Part shown: positions 21,796 to 32,000 of the stretch, piece by piece
Layout of the letters: each line of letters opens with the position of its first letter
How positions within the stretch are numbered: the stretch's first letter is position 1
NCBI GenBank assembly: GCA_963921825.1
Contig: OY997594.1
Location: forward strand, 9,615,001-9,679,000
Reading direction: 5' to 3'
Length of the DNA stretch: 64,000 nucleotides
Source: Erodium maritimum
Taxonomy: Eukaryota > Streptophyta > Magnoliopsida > Geraniales > Geraniaceae
The notes under the pieces: model-generated
Database searches by the model: none
What the model saw: the letters and a program-made list of their open reading frames with translations, nothing else
What the model was told of the DNA's origin: nothing
Made by a program: the position numbers and the translations under genes

Positions 21796-22646
21796 ATTTG
21801 ATATCAGAGCCTGATTCGCATCGGGTATCGCTCATACTTGCAACGTTCTTCCGCAGCCCAGCTATAGTGAAACTGGCAACCCTCGCCTCCGACTTAAAGG
21901 ATACAATTGAGCTAGTCCATATACTTATGGACGAGAATCACCAGCTCAGCAACAAGCTACGCAGGACTGAATCCACGCTCAACCATCGCCTTGATAGCAT
22001 GATGGCGTTTTTTCAAAGGCGGATCGACTACTTGAAGATGGATCTGGAAACGCATTGCCGTTCCACCGCCTTGGGGATGGGATGTACCCCCAGCCTGTCT
22101 TCCGCACTTATGGATCACTACTATGATCCATGGATAGAGCTACTACTTGGAGCTAGTTATCAAACGCTCCCACCACAACCTTACACTGAACAAGGCCTCT
22201 ACAAATCCCAACCCCTAGCACCCGAGACCAAGGAGACGTCACAACCCCAAGCACATCCGACGCTGATCTACATCAGCGACGCAGACTGCGACTCGAGCAA
22301 CAACTTCCCTACGATTCCACCCGAGGTTGAACATAGTTACCTCTTGGTGGACAGCGTACTAAAGGAAGACACCGAGGGGAGAGAAGGGAAGAGGAAGTAC
22401 ACACATAATCATTCTTCTGGAGAAACCCTACGACGCCTCACCAGGGCCAAGGAGGTTGTCGAGCTCGTCAAGGGGGACAACTGGTTCCTGCACGAACCGA
22501 GTGATCAAGGGGAAGATTTCAAGGGGAGCAGACCCTTCACTGAAGCCTGAAGACGAAGGATTTAGTCTACCGCGGCCACAAGGCACCCCTCACGAAGACC
22601 AAGCGGCCTCCGCAGCGAGGACGCTTCCGGAATAGAAGGGGGAGAA

Positions 22647-23373
22647 CGTAACGCCCGACTCAAAACCCTAAATTTTGAGTCCGGGACCTTACGCGTCCTC
22701 TCGGGCGCTCGCAAGACCAAGGGAGCGCTCACTTTTCCACGCCCGAGGTTTCCCCGGTCCGCACGCACGCATCCGGACGCAAGGTCCATCCGGCACGCCA
22801 AAACCGCATGCAAGCCGACCCTCCGCATCCGTGCGCGCAGACAAGATCGGACCGAGACTCACTCGGCCCACTCACACCTCAAAACCATGGCTCTCTAATG
22901 CCTGCACGATACAAGTCACCTTGGGCAGCGTTGAAGCCAATTCTTTTCGTAGATGCTTGGGCCCAAGACGCATCCGGCTGGCCAAGGCCCGCACCATAAA
23001 AGCTTTCACGCCAAGTCAGCACATAGTACATTCCATATCGACTCGGGACTCTGAAGATTCATCCAAGAGGACTTTCCTACTTCAACTAGGAAAGTTGGAA
23101 GCTTGAACCTATCTTGCTCTCTACCTTGGCGTGCAAGACTAGGGCCGGATTCATTGAATCCAAGCTACATGTGTCTCCTAGTTAGTTTAGACTAGGACTC
23201 TCCCGAGTATTATAAATAAACCCTCTCGCTCTCATTTGTACTCATTCAAGAGCATGGATTCTCATGTAGTATAGATTGCAGAGCTCGACTTTTGTATCCT
23301 AGGAAGAATTTTCATTTCAGATAATTAATGCATTAGTTCTTCCATTGTTTTTCTCTTGTTTCCACTATGAATA
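22647..23373 (+). repeat. 3' LTR of the non-autonomous element
   Basis: Begins GTAACGCCCGACTCAAAACC after the purine tract and can be followed to about 23373, where similarity to the 5' LTR ends at the border with a different repeat. Confidence 0.78.
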
Positions 23374-24180
23374 TTGGACCCTCCCAACGTTTTCCACATC
23401 TATGATCATTCAACCTGGCGGGATTGTTTCCCCGCCCTTGGATAAACGGGAGAACTCGTCCCGATCCAAGTCCCTTGATCGATCCTCGACATTCCTCCCG
23501 GAGTTGCGAGGGCCGCCAGGATAGAATCAGAGGTACGTCGGCTGGCGTTAGTCACAACCTTAGACGACGCAGTAGTGGGGAGAAGAGGCTCGTGCCGTGA
23601 AGAGGAGGCAACCCTAAAGCCCGCTCCGCCAGTGAGAGGAGGAACCAGGGCCCGGGTCGGAGAAGAACATGGTGAAGGCGGAACCCTATAAAGCGCGCTA
23701 CCCGGGAGAGGAAGTGCCAGAGTAAGGTCTTGGCAAATTTGGGGGGCCGGCGGCCTAAGGTGTTATGTGGGAAGGGTGTTTCTCAAGGAGGACGCAACCA
23801 TAGGACGCCGCGTAGGCCGCCCTAACGGTGGGGGCCAAGGAGGTGGGGACAACGATGGCTGTTTCAGTGGCGGTTGCAAAGGTAGTGCCGGAGGAGAAGG
23901 AGGCACTAAAGGAATCTCGTGTAGAGGCTTCTTCGACGTCCTCCCGCTTTGGGCCTTCAAAGGCGGATTCACAAGAGAAGACGACGGAAGTTTCGAGGGA
24001 AAAGTATGCACCAGAGACACCATGAAAAAACCGGCAGATAGAGCAGCAACAACTTCAACGAGATCGTCGGTATCAAGGACAGGACTAGAAAACAGTATAA
24101 TCGCAGGGATACAACGGTTAGGGTTAGGAATTGCTCTCAAGTTGCGAGAGAGAAAAAAATATGGTTGTCAACCATTAGTT
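23374..24180 (-). mobile_element. Possible fragment of the ORF1-only LINE family
   Basis: On the minus strand this stretch has a Pro/Ser-rich coding composition like the 5' part of the two ORF1-only copies. It also has a GGGCGGGAAACAATCCCGCC inverted motif (about 23432) that matches GGCGGGAAAGCAACCCCGCC in the 3' part of copy 2. The domains between are not recognisable. Borders are approximate. Confidence 0.4.
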
Positions 24181-24508
24181 AGTGTATAGAACTAATAGTT
24201 AAGCAAAGTAAAACGATAACCTAGTTTATGGCAATACATAATGAACATACGCTCCATATTAAATTACTCGAAGATAAATAAAAGTTCATATAGAGGAAAT
24301 AAGCACACATGCACACTGATACAGGAGAGGAAGCTGTTGCAGCTGAGACCAGCTAACATGATTTGAGCTTCCACACACATTCAATGGATTGCTTCTGCAA
24401 CAAAGCTAGAGCATCCATTTAATTTTATTTTTCCACAATGACACTCACACACATTCAGCTTAACACCATACAATTTGCATCACTCGTCTCCACGATATTG
24501 CATGTTTA
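24181..24508. other. 3' flank of the second MLP gene
   Basis: AT-rich. On the minus strand an AATAAA (about 24424-24430, read as TTTATT on +) lies about 80 bp after the stop codon and may be the polyadenylation signal. Confidence 0.4.
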
Positions 24509-25306
24509 TCACTTGATGAGGTGTGCATCAAAATCTTCAACGAAGACATCGATGACAAATTCAAAATATGCGATAGGAGGTGGGTCACTTTCTTTTATTT
24601 TCTCATAGTCCATAGTAATTGTCACCGTGCCCCCGGTCCCCGCAGATGGAGTAGCCTGAAATGTCACTTTGTAATACTTGTAGGCCTTGAGGATATCTCC
24701 TTCTATAGCCGTGAAGCTCAATGTGTTGCTCTGGTCGTCGAACTCGGTCCTCTCCTTAGCAGTCTCAGTTTTCCCACCTATATATGCATGCATAATTGAT
24801 GAGACGGAAATAACATCAATCATATGTGTAAGCTGTTAGAATATAACTATTATTAGATCTTCAACTATCAGCTTGAGCTTTTAATTGAGTTGGCTCTCTA
24901 ATATAGTATCAGAGCTTGATTCTTCACGGGCCTTGGTTCAAACCCTATTCTTTACAAAAATTTCTAATTTCTTCTCAGTTTATCAAATTATCCTTAAATG
25001 GGTCAGCCCTTACATATATCTCTTTTCATTAGGCTTATCTCCTCTGAATAATTCACCTCTAAACCCATAAACGGATACGTGCACGTCAAGTTAATTAGTC
25101 AAAAATGGATACGTACCGATTACATAGGTCCATATCTTGACGTTGTTGTTGGTATGCCAGTCACCTTCATGCAGCTTAATGGCACCGACTTTGCCCGGAG
25201 AGATTGCACTGCTGAACTGGTGAACTTGTGTCTTTATGATGTTGTAATATTTCTCAGCTGAACCCTTGATATCTGTTTCCATTATCAGCTTCCCTTTCAG
25301 ACCCAT
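24509..25306 (-). CDS. MLP-like protein (major latex protein / Bet v 1 family), two exons
   Basis: On the minus strand, exon 1 is 25306-25117 and exon 2 is 24777-24509. The 339-nt intron has GT at 25116-25115 and AG at 24779-24778, again splitting a codon after its first base. The product is 152 residues. It opens MGLKGKLIMETDIKGSAEKY like the + strand gene and has the loop EGDWHTNN at 47-54, where the glycine that usually closes the loop is asparagine. It continues IKESDPPPIAYFEFVIDVFV and ends EDFDAHLIK. It shares the N-terminus and intron position with the gene at 9086-10249 but is clearly diverged in exon 2. It is therefore an older duplicate in inverted, convergent orientation. No frame damage was seen; a role in binding a hydrophobic ligand is a family inference. 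Confidence 0.92.
24835..25070 (+). mobile_element. TRIM- or SINE-like fragment in the second MLP intron
   Basis: The segment TGTTAGAATATAACTATT... leads to TAGTATCAGAGC (24904-24915), which resembles the initiator-tRNA primer-binding site TGGTATCAGAGC. It is then followed by GGTTCAAACCC, like the B box of a tRNA gene. Either a tiny LTR element or a tRNA-derived SINE would explain it; it has no second LTR and no clear tail. Confidence 0.4.
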
Positions 25307-25356
25307 GATTGGTTGCTTCTATTTTCTCTTGGATAATATTTGCGGACCAGCTGATA

Positions 25357-25364
25357 CTTATATA
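25357..25364 (-). promoter_or_regulatory. TATA box of the second MLP gene
   Basis: On the minus strand TATATAAG lies about 55 bp upstream of the ATG (25306), similar to the TATATAAA of the first MLP gene. Confidence 0.6.
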
Positions 25365-25416
25365 CTACTCCATGCCATGCCGAGCTGGATTCATCAATTT
25401 TTGACCTTCCTTATAG

Positions 25417-25790
25417 GTTTATAATTAGTTCTCACATGAGAGAATATGAAGAAAAAAAAAACTTACCCTAACTCTAGAGCTTGAGTACTGCTCAAGCTGT
25501 TCATATCTCTGTGTAAACATGAGTGCTGATAAAAAACGAAATTCTATTAATTTTGATGTATGCATGAATGGTTCAAATAAAACATTTACATGGTTGGAGG
25601 TGTTTTTGGACGGATAATATGTTTCTTAAATACAGAGATTCATTCGCTGTACAACGGGTTAGATTTTATATATCGTGAGTCATCCATTTAATTTTATGGA
25701 TGAACGAATTTTTATATCATGGATAGTACGTGGTTAAGTAGATTAACCGTACCGTCTATTTTATAGATTTTTTTTGAGCGAAAGTTACTG
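25417..25790. repeat. Upstream duplication, copy near the MLP gene
   Basis: Matches 26158-26672 in the same order and orientation. Shared blocks include TTAGTTCT.ACATGA, GGTGGAGGTGTTT.TGGAC-like sequence, ATATATCGTGA.TCATCCATT and GGATGAACG.ATTTTT. The copies are diverged by point changes and small indels. Confidence 0.75.
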
Positions 25791-26157
25791 ATTTACTATT
25801 TCAAAGATAAACGGATAAAATGAACCAGTGTAAAAGCAACGATTATCCGTAGAAAATCTATCGTACTAGTCCTAGAAATATAACCGATACCGACTCGGTC
25901 TTCAAAATTGGGGATATATGCCAACGAGCATAAATACCAAAACAACCAATTATAACTCTACTTGATACATGTAAAAGTGTGTGACTGTTGCTCGGTCTTC
26001 TGAAGAGGACCACATACATATTGTGTTAAAATTGTACTACTTGATCAAAGATCAGAGTAATTAATAGAGTGTAATTGATCACAAACAACCAAAATGGAAA
26101 CAAGACGTGGCAAGTATTGTTTCTCTCTAAACTTATTGATAATCAATTACTACATTT

Positions 26158-26672
26158 GAGTAAATTAGTTCTAACATGAAGGAATGAAAAAAAAAATGTA
26201 CCCAAACTCTCGGGCTTGATTACTGATCCAAGTTGTTCATATATCCCCGTGTAAACTGGAGAACTGATACAAAATGAAACTCTACTAGTTTTCATGTATG
26301 CAAATGATTCAAACAATACATTTATACGGGTGGAGGTGTTTATGGACATGTATCCATTTGTTTCTTAAGTACAAAAACCAATATGTTATATAACATGTTT
26401 GTTGAATTATATAAATCCTCATCGGTTAAACATAAAAATAAAGAGTTACCTACAAAGGTTAAGATCACAACTAACTAATAAGGTTGACCTTCTAGTCGTG
26501 GAAACCCAATATGATATAAGTGGCTCGTTTTATATCAAAATTTACGATGTTGGACCTTATATATCGTGATTCATCCATTTAACTTCATGGATGAACGGAT
26601 TTTTGTACCATGGTAATAGGCGGTTGAGTAGATTGACCTGCACCACCCATTTCATAGATTTTTTTTATAGTA
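26158..26672. repeat. Upstream duplication, distal copy
   Basis: Distal copy of 25417-25790, longer because about 140 bp (about 26385-26545) lies between two of the shared blocks. The DNA between the two copies (25800-26150) shows no gene. Confidence 0.75.
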
Positions 26673-26999
26673 TATGAGTTTTTTTAGCCTATTTTATTAT
26701 TCTAAAAGATCCAAACTTTAGTTTAAAGTTAATCCAATAAATCTCAACTAATAGTTGTTGGGGATAATTTTACTTCACTACCTTAAATCTTTCATATTTT
26801 ATTTAGAGTATTCTAAATATTTTTCGTGTCATCTTAGTACCCTAAACTTTAATTTGTATCATTTTAATACCCACCGTTAACTTTCCATCCTTTTTTGGAT
26901 GAAAAATTGTCATGTGCCTGGCACATGACCCTATCTTTTAAAAAAAATACCAAAACTACCCTTGGTCCCTTGGATACTTTAAAACCCTAATTTCATCCC

Positions 27000-27600
27000 C
27001 TTTACCATTTCAATTAAGATCCACCTCTCTCTCCCACCTACGCCCTCACGCCTTCTCTGTTACCCTTTTCTCCGGTTAGGCTACGAGTTTTTCGGGCTTC
27101 ATCCTTGGAAATGATTCATATTTATGAGACTGAGACACCTCCTCGACGACCCTTTCCAGTTCAAGCTTCTCATTTTTGTCGCTTGTGGTCAACTTTTTGG
27201 GTCTTGCCGTCGTCGAAAACGACGTCGGAGGTAGGTTCCGGGAGAAGCTTGGGGAGAGGTGTTTCGAAGAGTACTTCTTTCACATACTCTTCCTCGAGGG
27301 AAGGAGGTGGAGCTTGGTCGTTTACGGTTGCCCTGGACGGTTGGTCCATGGGTTTGTCGCTTAGGCTTGGCGAAGCAGCAACCCATTTGATTTAGGTGTC
27401 GAAAAAGTATAAAAGATTGATATTTTTTTTTGTTGGAGAAAGAGGAGTGGTTGGGATTGTGAGGATTAGAAGAGAGGCAGAGATGGAAGATCAAATCGGT
27501 TGTAAAATCATGAATGTGAATCTAGAGTCCAAAAGGAAGAGTACGATTTGGGTTTCCGATATGTTCATAGGAAAAAAATTGTGCCTTGCAGGTTGCAGGA
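27000..27600 (+). other. Gene-like DNA inside the Mutator-like element
   Basis: Starts with a C/T-rich leader-like run (CCACCTCTCTCTCCCACC), then an ATG at 27105 opens 96 codons rich in Ser, Arg and Gly. No known domain is visible. Composition differs sharply from the AT-rich flanks, which suggests sequence captured from a host gene. Confidence 0.4.
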
Positions 27601-27608
27601 GGGAGGTG

Positions 27609-28441
27609 GAACGATGCGGATAGGGACATCTTTCAGAAACACATATGGTCGTTGAAAGTTCCACCTAAGATCACACACTTTCTTTGGGGGGGGGGGTGCA
27701 AGGCTATATACCTACGAATGACAACCTGAGGATTCGTAGGGTGGAGGTTGAACCGGAGTGTGTTGTTTGTGGAGCCAAGGAATTGGTTATTCATGTGATG
27801 TTTGAGTGTCCGGTGGCGAGGGAGGTTTGGGGCAGATTTACTGGGATGCAGGGGTTGGTGGCAGCCACATTCCGGGAATGGTTGGAGAAAGGTTAGGGGT
27901 GGATGGTGGGACTCAGGCGGAGTTAGTGGCGGTGACCTACTGGGAGTTGTGGAAAGCTCGAAACCAATGGGTTTGGGAAGGGAAGAGTCCCATTGTGGAG
28001 GTGGAGGTGGGATATGTCGGGATGGGAGGGGTTTACCTATTTTTCTCAGGTGCTGGGAATTTAAGGACATTCAAGACCCAGAAGTCCTATAGGCCTTGAC
28101 GGTGAAGGAGACGTTGAAAGAGCTCCAAACCCGATCAATGGAGCACGGAGAGGTTGAGTCGGATTGCTTGGGAATTGTTCAGGCAATTAATAGAACCATG
28201 TCTTTGATTACTCCACTAGGAGCTATCATTGATGATTGTAAGCAGGTTTTACGCGGCTTAAATGATGTAAAAGTAGTCCATGTGAGGAGGACTGCTAATA
28301 GAGTAGCTGATGAGCTAACTAGAAACGCCTGTGTTTGGGTTAGTAGGGTGTGGGGTTGCAATGATTTGCCAGAACCTATTACTAGGTTACTGGCAAGGGA
28401 TTTGATTTAATAAAATCCAACACTTTCGTCAAAAAAAAAAA
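27609..28441 (+). mobile_element. 5'-truncated LINE: zf-RVT and RNase H with poly(A)
   Basis: The + strand begins in the reverse-transcriptase zinc-binding region (DIFQKHIWSLKVPPKITHFL). It continues through C..C and H motifs (CVVCGAKELVIHVMFECPVA), then an RNase H-like end (VESDCLGIVQAINRTMSLIT, KVVHVRRTANRVADELTRNA). The sequence ends ACACTTTCGTC followed by 11 A. GGAGGTG on both sides (27602-27608 and 28442-28448) could be the target duplication. Several frame changes make it dead. This is an ordinary 5'-truncated insertion of a plant L1 LINE. Confidence 0.75.
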
Positions 28442-28770
28442 GGAGGTGAGATCTGGACATTTTTTTATTTTCAATTTTGGTAAAATATAAAATAATTTAA
28501 TAATTGAATATTAAAAATAGTTAGTGAAGGATTAAATATATATTAAAATAAAATCCCATTTTTATACTTTTTTCAAAAAAAATCTGATTTTTATATGTTC
28601 TTTAAATTAAAATTTGATTTATATATTTCTATAAAACTTTGAAAAAAATATAAAAATGATTATAATGAAAATTTGGGGAAAATAAAAATGATTTTGTGAA
28701 AAGATGTGCATTCTAGGGATACAATGACTATGTTGTGCCAGTGTGCAGCGTAGGGAGCAGAAGAGGGAAA
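28442..28770. other. AT-rich interior of the Mutator-like element
   Basis: AT-rich, with repeated ATATAAAAATGATT-like motifs similar to the core of the 1082-2023 MITE. No gene. Confidence 0.5.
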
Positions 28771-29032
28771 TGGAACAAATGAGAAATGGAGAGGAAAAGG
28801 AAAAAAATTAGGGTTTTACACTAAACGGGGGTAGTTTTATCCTCTTTTTTGAGAAAAGTTATGTACCTCACAAATGAATATTTTCCATCTAAAAACTGAT
28901 GGAAAACAATAATGTGAATATCGAGAAAAAAGATGAATTTGATAGTTAGGTTTTACTATGTGAATTCACATATAATTAGGAGTAGTTAAATGATGTTTTC
29001 CTCTTTTTTCTATGATCAAAAGACTAAACACT

Positions 29033-32000
29033 AATGATCCAATCAAGGTCTGGTAATTAACAAGATAAAATAGAAAAAAAGAAGAAGAGTATTTTAAGGA
29101 GGCTACGGATGTGCAACTTAATCAAAAATGGATTTCTCTGCTAGGGTTTCATAGTCTTTGGCACAGACGCGCCGTCGCCTCACTCCCAGCTTCTGTCTGG
29201 CGCTCGATCTCCCCCTCGCCACTCCTCTACGGGTCAACGTTGGGTCTCCCAACCTCCATCTCATCTGCGCTGGGTCGCGATCTCTCCACTAGTCCAATTA
29301 ACCTCGCAGGTGGGCCTTTCCCCAAGATCTCCAACGTCCTTGCCTCTCCCCGCTCCTTCGGTTGGCTTCTCATCCTTGTTGGCGTAGTCGCCGCCGCTCT
29401 GGGGTCCGCCTTCTCGGTCGCAACAACCGGTTTCCTTGTCGGTTCCTTCCCCGATTCCCCTGATTCCACCGGACATACCCCGGAATCCGATTCCCTCGAG
29501 GCCGCGTCCACCTGTGGCTAGGAGTGGAAGGAAAGTTGAGCCTCTCTGGGAGGTTTCGTCCCCTCGGTCGCAATCCCCGGTTACCTTGTCGGTAACTACC
29601 CCGATTCCTCTATTGTCACCCCTAAATCCGACTCCTCCGGGTCGGGTTTCACCGGTTGCCAGAAGGGGAAGGTGCTTTGAGAGTGCGAGTGCGTCGGATC
29701 TCCAGATTATTGCCTGGAACTGTTAAGGATTGGGCACTAATCGTCATAAACAATAACTGCGTCAACTCCTTCGCAACCATCATCCCCATCTGGTTTTCTG
29801 TCCGAGACGCTTGCTCATGACCACGAGGTTAGAATGTTGGCACGGTCGATGGGTTTCCAAGGCCACTATATTGTGCCGGTTTCTCCTACGGGAAGAAGAT
29901 TGGCATTATTCTGGATGCAGGAAGTGGAGGTAGATATCCGAGAATAGGGCGATCACTTCATCGATGCGGAGGTCTTGGCAATAGGATACTCAGACCTTCG
30001 GATCACATGTATCTATGGCATGGCACGACGTGAGCATCAATATAGGACGTGGGACCTACTTCAACATCTCCACCACCAGGCTCGACCAAAATGGGTTCTT
30101 ATTGGGTATTTTAATGGTATCATGAGCCAGACATAAACGACAGGGGGCGAGGCCTACCCGCAGTCCCTTATTGAGGACTTTCGGAAGGTGGTGGATAAGC
30201 TAAACCTAGTGGATGTTCCTCTGGTGGGCCATCAGTTCACTTGGCGTAGAGGGAGTACTCAGTCGCGGCTTGATAGAGCTCTGATTAAAAGCCAGTTTTT
30301 TCACTCACTTCCAAATGTGCATCTCAGCGATCCAGGTACTACCACTTCGGATCACTGGCCCCTCCTCTTATCCTTGGCTCGACAGGTAAGGAATGTGGCG
30401 CCTCCAAATTTCATATTCCAGTCTTAGTGGATTCAGGATCCGGGTTGCGAGGAGGTTGTTTGGAACAATTGGCGAGCGCCCGGGGTACGACATTGGGAGT
30501 CATCATCAGACATGTGGGGTCAGCTTTGCATCATTGGGGAAATACCCATTTCAAGAAACAAGTGAACCACATTCGGTGGTGTCAGCACACGATTGCAGGG
30601 TTAAATGGAAAGATGGACAGACCGGGTATTAAACGGAGGGAGGCGGTGCAGATCCAATATGAAAGGGCTTTATGCGTTCAGGAGGCGTTTTGGTGCCAAC
30701 GTTCTAAGCAACACTGGTTGGCGGAGGGAGATAGGAATACAGGGTTTTTCCAGGTGGCTACCTCTTATAGGCGACGAGTTAATGTGGTTGCATCAATCAA
30801 GAATGGGGCTGACGAGTGGGTCACTTGGGAATCGGGTATGAAGGAATTAATTACGGGATACTTTCAGCAGCTGTTCTCTACGGGATCGCCAGACCTTTCG
30901 GATTTTGCGATCCATGATTTGAGTGTCATATCCCAGGTCCAGAATGCGTCATTACTCATAGCCGCTACAACTGGAGAAATCAGAGAGCCCGTCTTCCAGA
31001 TGGGCCCAGATAAAGCACAGGGGCCGGATGGTCTCAACCCTCGTTTTTATCAACATTTTTGGCCTATTGTTGGCGAGGATGTAATCCGGTTCGTCTAGGG
31101 GGTTTTCTGGATGAAGGAGTTTGATCCAGGGTTAATGCTACCTTAGTGGTTCTGATTCCTAAGAAACTGGACCCGGAACGGATCACGGACATGCGGCCCA
31201 TTGCTCTCTACAATGTTATTTTCCGGATAATCTCTAAGGTACTTGCGAATCGCCTTTGATTGGTATTACAATCGGTTATCTCTGAAACCCAAGGAGCGTT
31301 TATCCCCGGGGAGGTGCATCTAGGATAATGTGATTATTGCGTTTGAAGTGATACATCATTTGAATACACTACGGAAAGGGCCGGTTGGATATATGTCCAT
31401 TAAAATTGATATGAGTAAGGCATATGACTGGGTGGAATGGTCGTATCTCCTAACTATTATGCGACGTATGGGGTTTTCAGAGGATTGGATATCTCTCATG
31501 GCCTGTTGCTTGCAAACGGTCACATGTTCTATATCGTCTGGGAGTCAAGACACGCCTTGGGTTACACCGACTAGAGGTATCAGGCAAGGGGATCCGCTAT
31601 CTCTGTACCTGTTCTTGTTCTGCATGGAAGGCCTTGCCCGTCTTATTGAACAAGAACGTAGATTGGGACGTTTAAAGGGAGTCCGGGTGGCACGAGGAGC
31701 ACCGGAGATCACGCATATGTTTTTCGCGAATGATTGCTATTTATTCTGTAGGGCCACCCCGGAGAACGCTGAGACAATCCGATCGTTGTTCACCACGTTT
31801 AGTCGACTCTCGGGCCAAACGCCGAATCTCGGTAAATCCTATATTTTCTTTAGTTCGAACACGTCCCCTCTGAATAAGCAATCTTGCTATGACACTCTGG
31901 GAATAGAACAGATCGCGGGGGCCTCAATGTACCTGGGGGTCCCTAATCTGGTGGGTCGGAACCGGAATGCTGATGTGGCTTATTTGAGAGACCGGGTGAT

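Larger units (their letters stand above)
20989..23373 (+). mobile_element. Small non-autonomous LTR retrotransposon (LARD/TRIM-like)
   Basis: Two direct copies of a long terminal repeat beginning (TG)TAACGCCCGACTCAAAACC enclose only about 850 bp. A primer-binding-type site (TTGATATCAGAGCCTG, about 21798) follows the 5' LTR, and a purine tract (AGAAGGGGGAGAA) precedes the 3' LTR. No protease, reverse transcriptase or integrase is present, so it would depend on another element. The interior has one long open frame whose product is rich in coiled-coil-type heptads (LVHILMDENHQLSNKLRRT) and then in acidic and Pro residues; it matches no domain I recognise and may be a diverged gag. The LTRs differ at roughly one site in twelve, so it is older than the copia elements here. 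Its right end meets another repeat. Confidence 0.78.
26761..29001. mobile_element. Mutator-like element carrying unrelated DNA
   Basis: The left end GGGATAATTTTACTTCACTA and the right end (reversed) GGAAAACATCATTTAACTAC begin diverged inverted repeats of about 230 bp. The same landmarks appear in the same order inward from each end: TTTCCATC...GGATG/AGATGGAAAA, GTCATGTGC or ATTTGTGAGG, AAAACTACCC and AAAACCCTAATTT. These landmarks also occur in the 1082-2023 MITE. The interior holds a GC-rich stretch that looks gene-derived (27000-27600) and a truncated LINE. No exact 9-bp duplication is visible, and the ends are old. Layout fits a Pack-MULE, but the source gene is not recognised. Confidence 0.6.

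Noticed and set aside
24904-25000. A tRNA gene in the MLP intron
   Set aside because: A B-box-like GGTTCAAACCC is present, but no cloverleaf or acceptor stem can be formed; better explained as a TRIM or SINE fragment.
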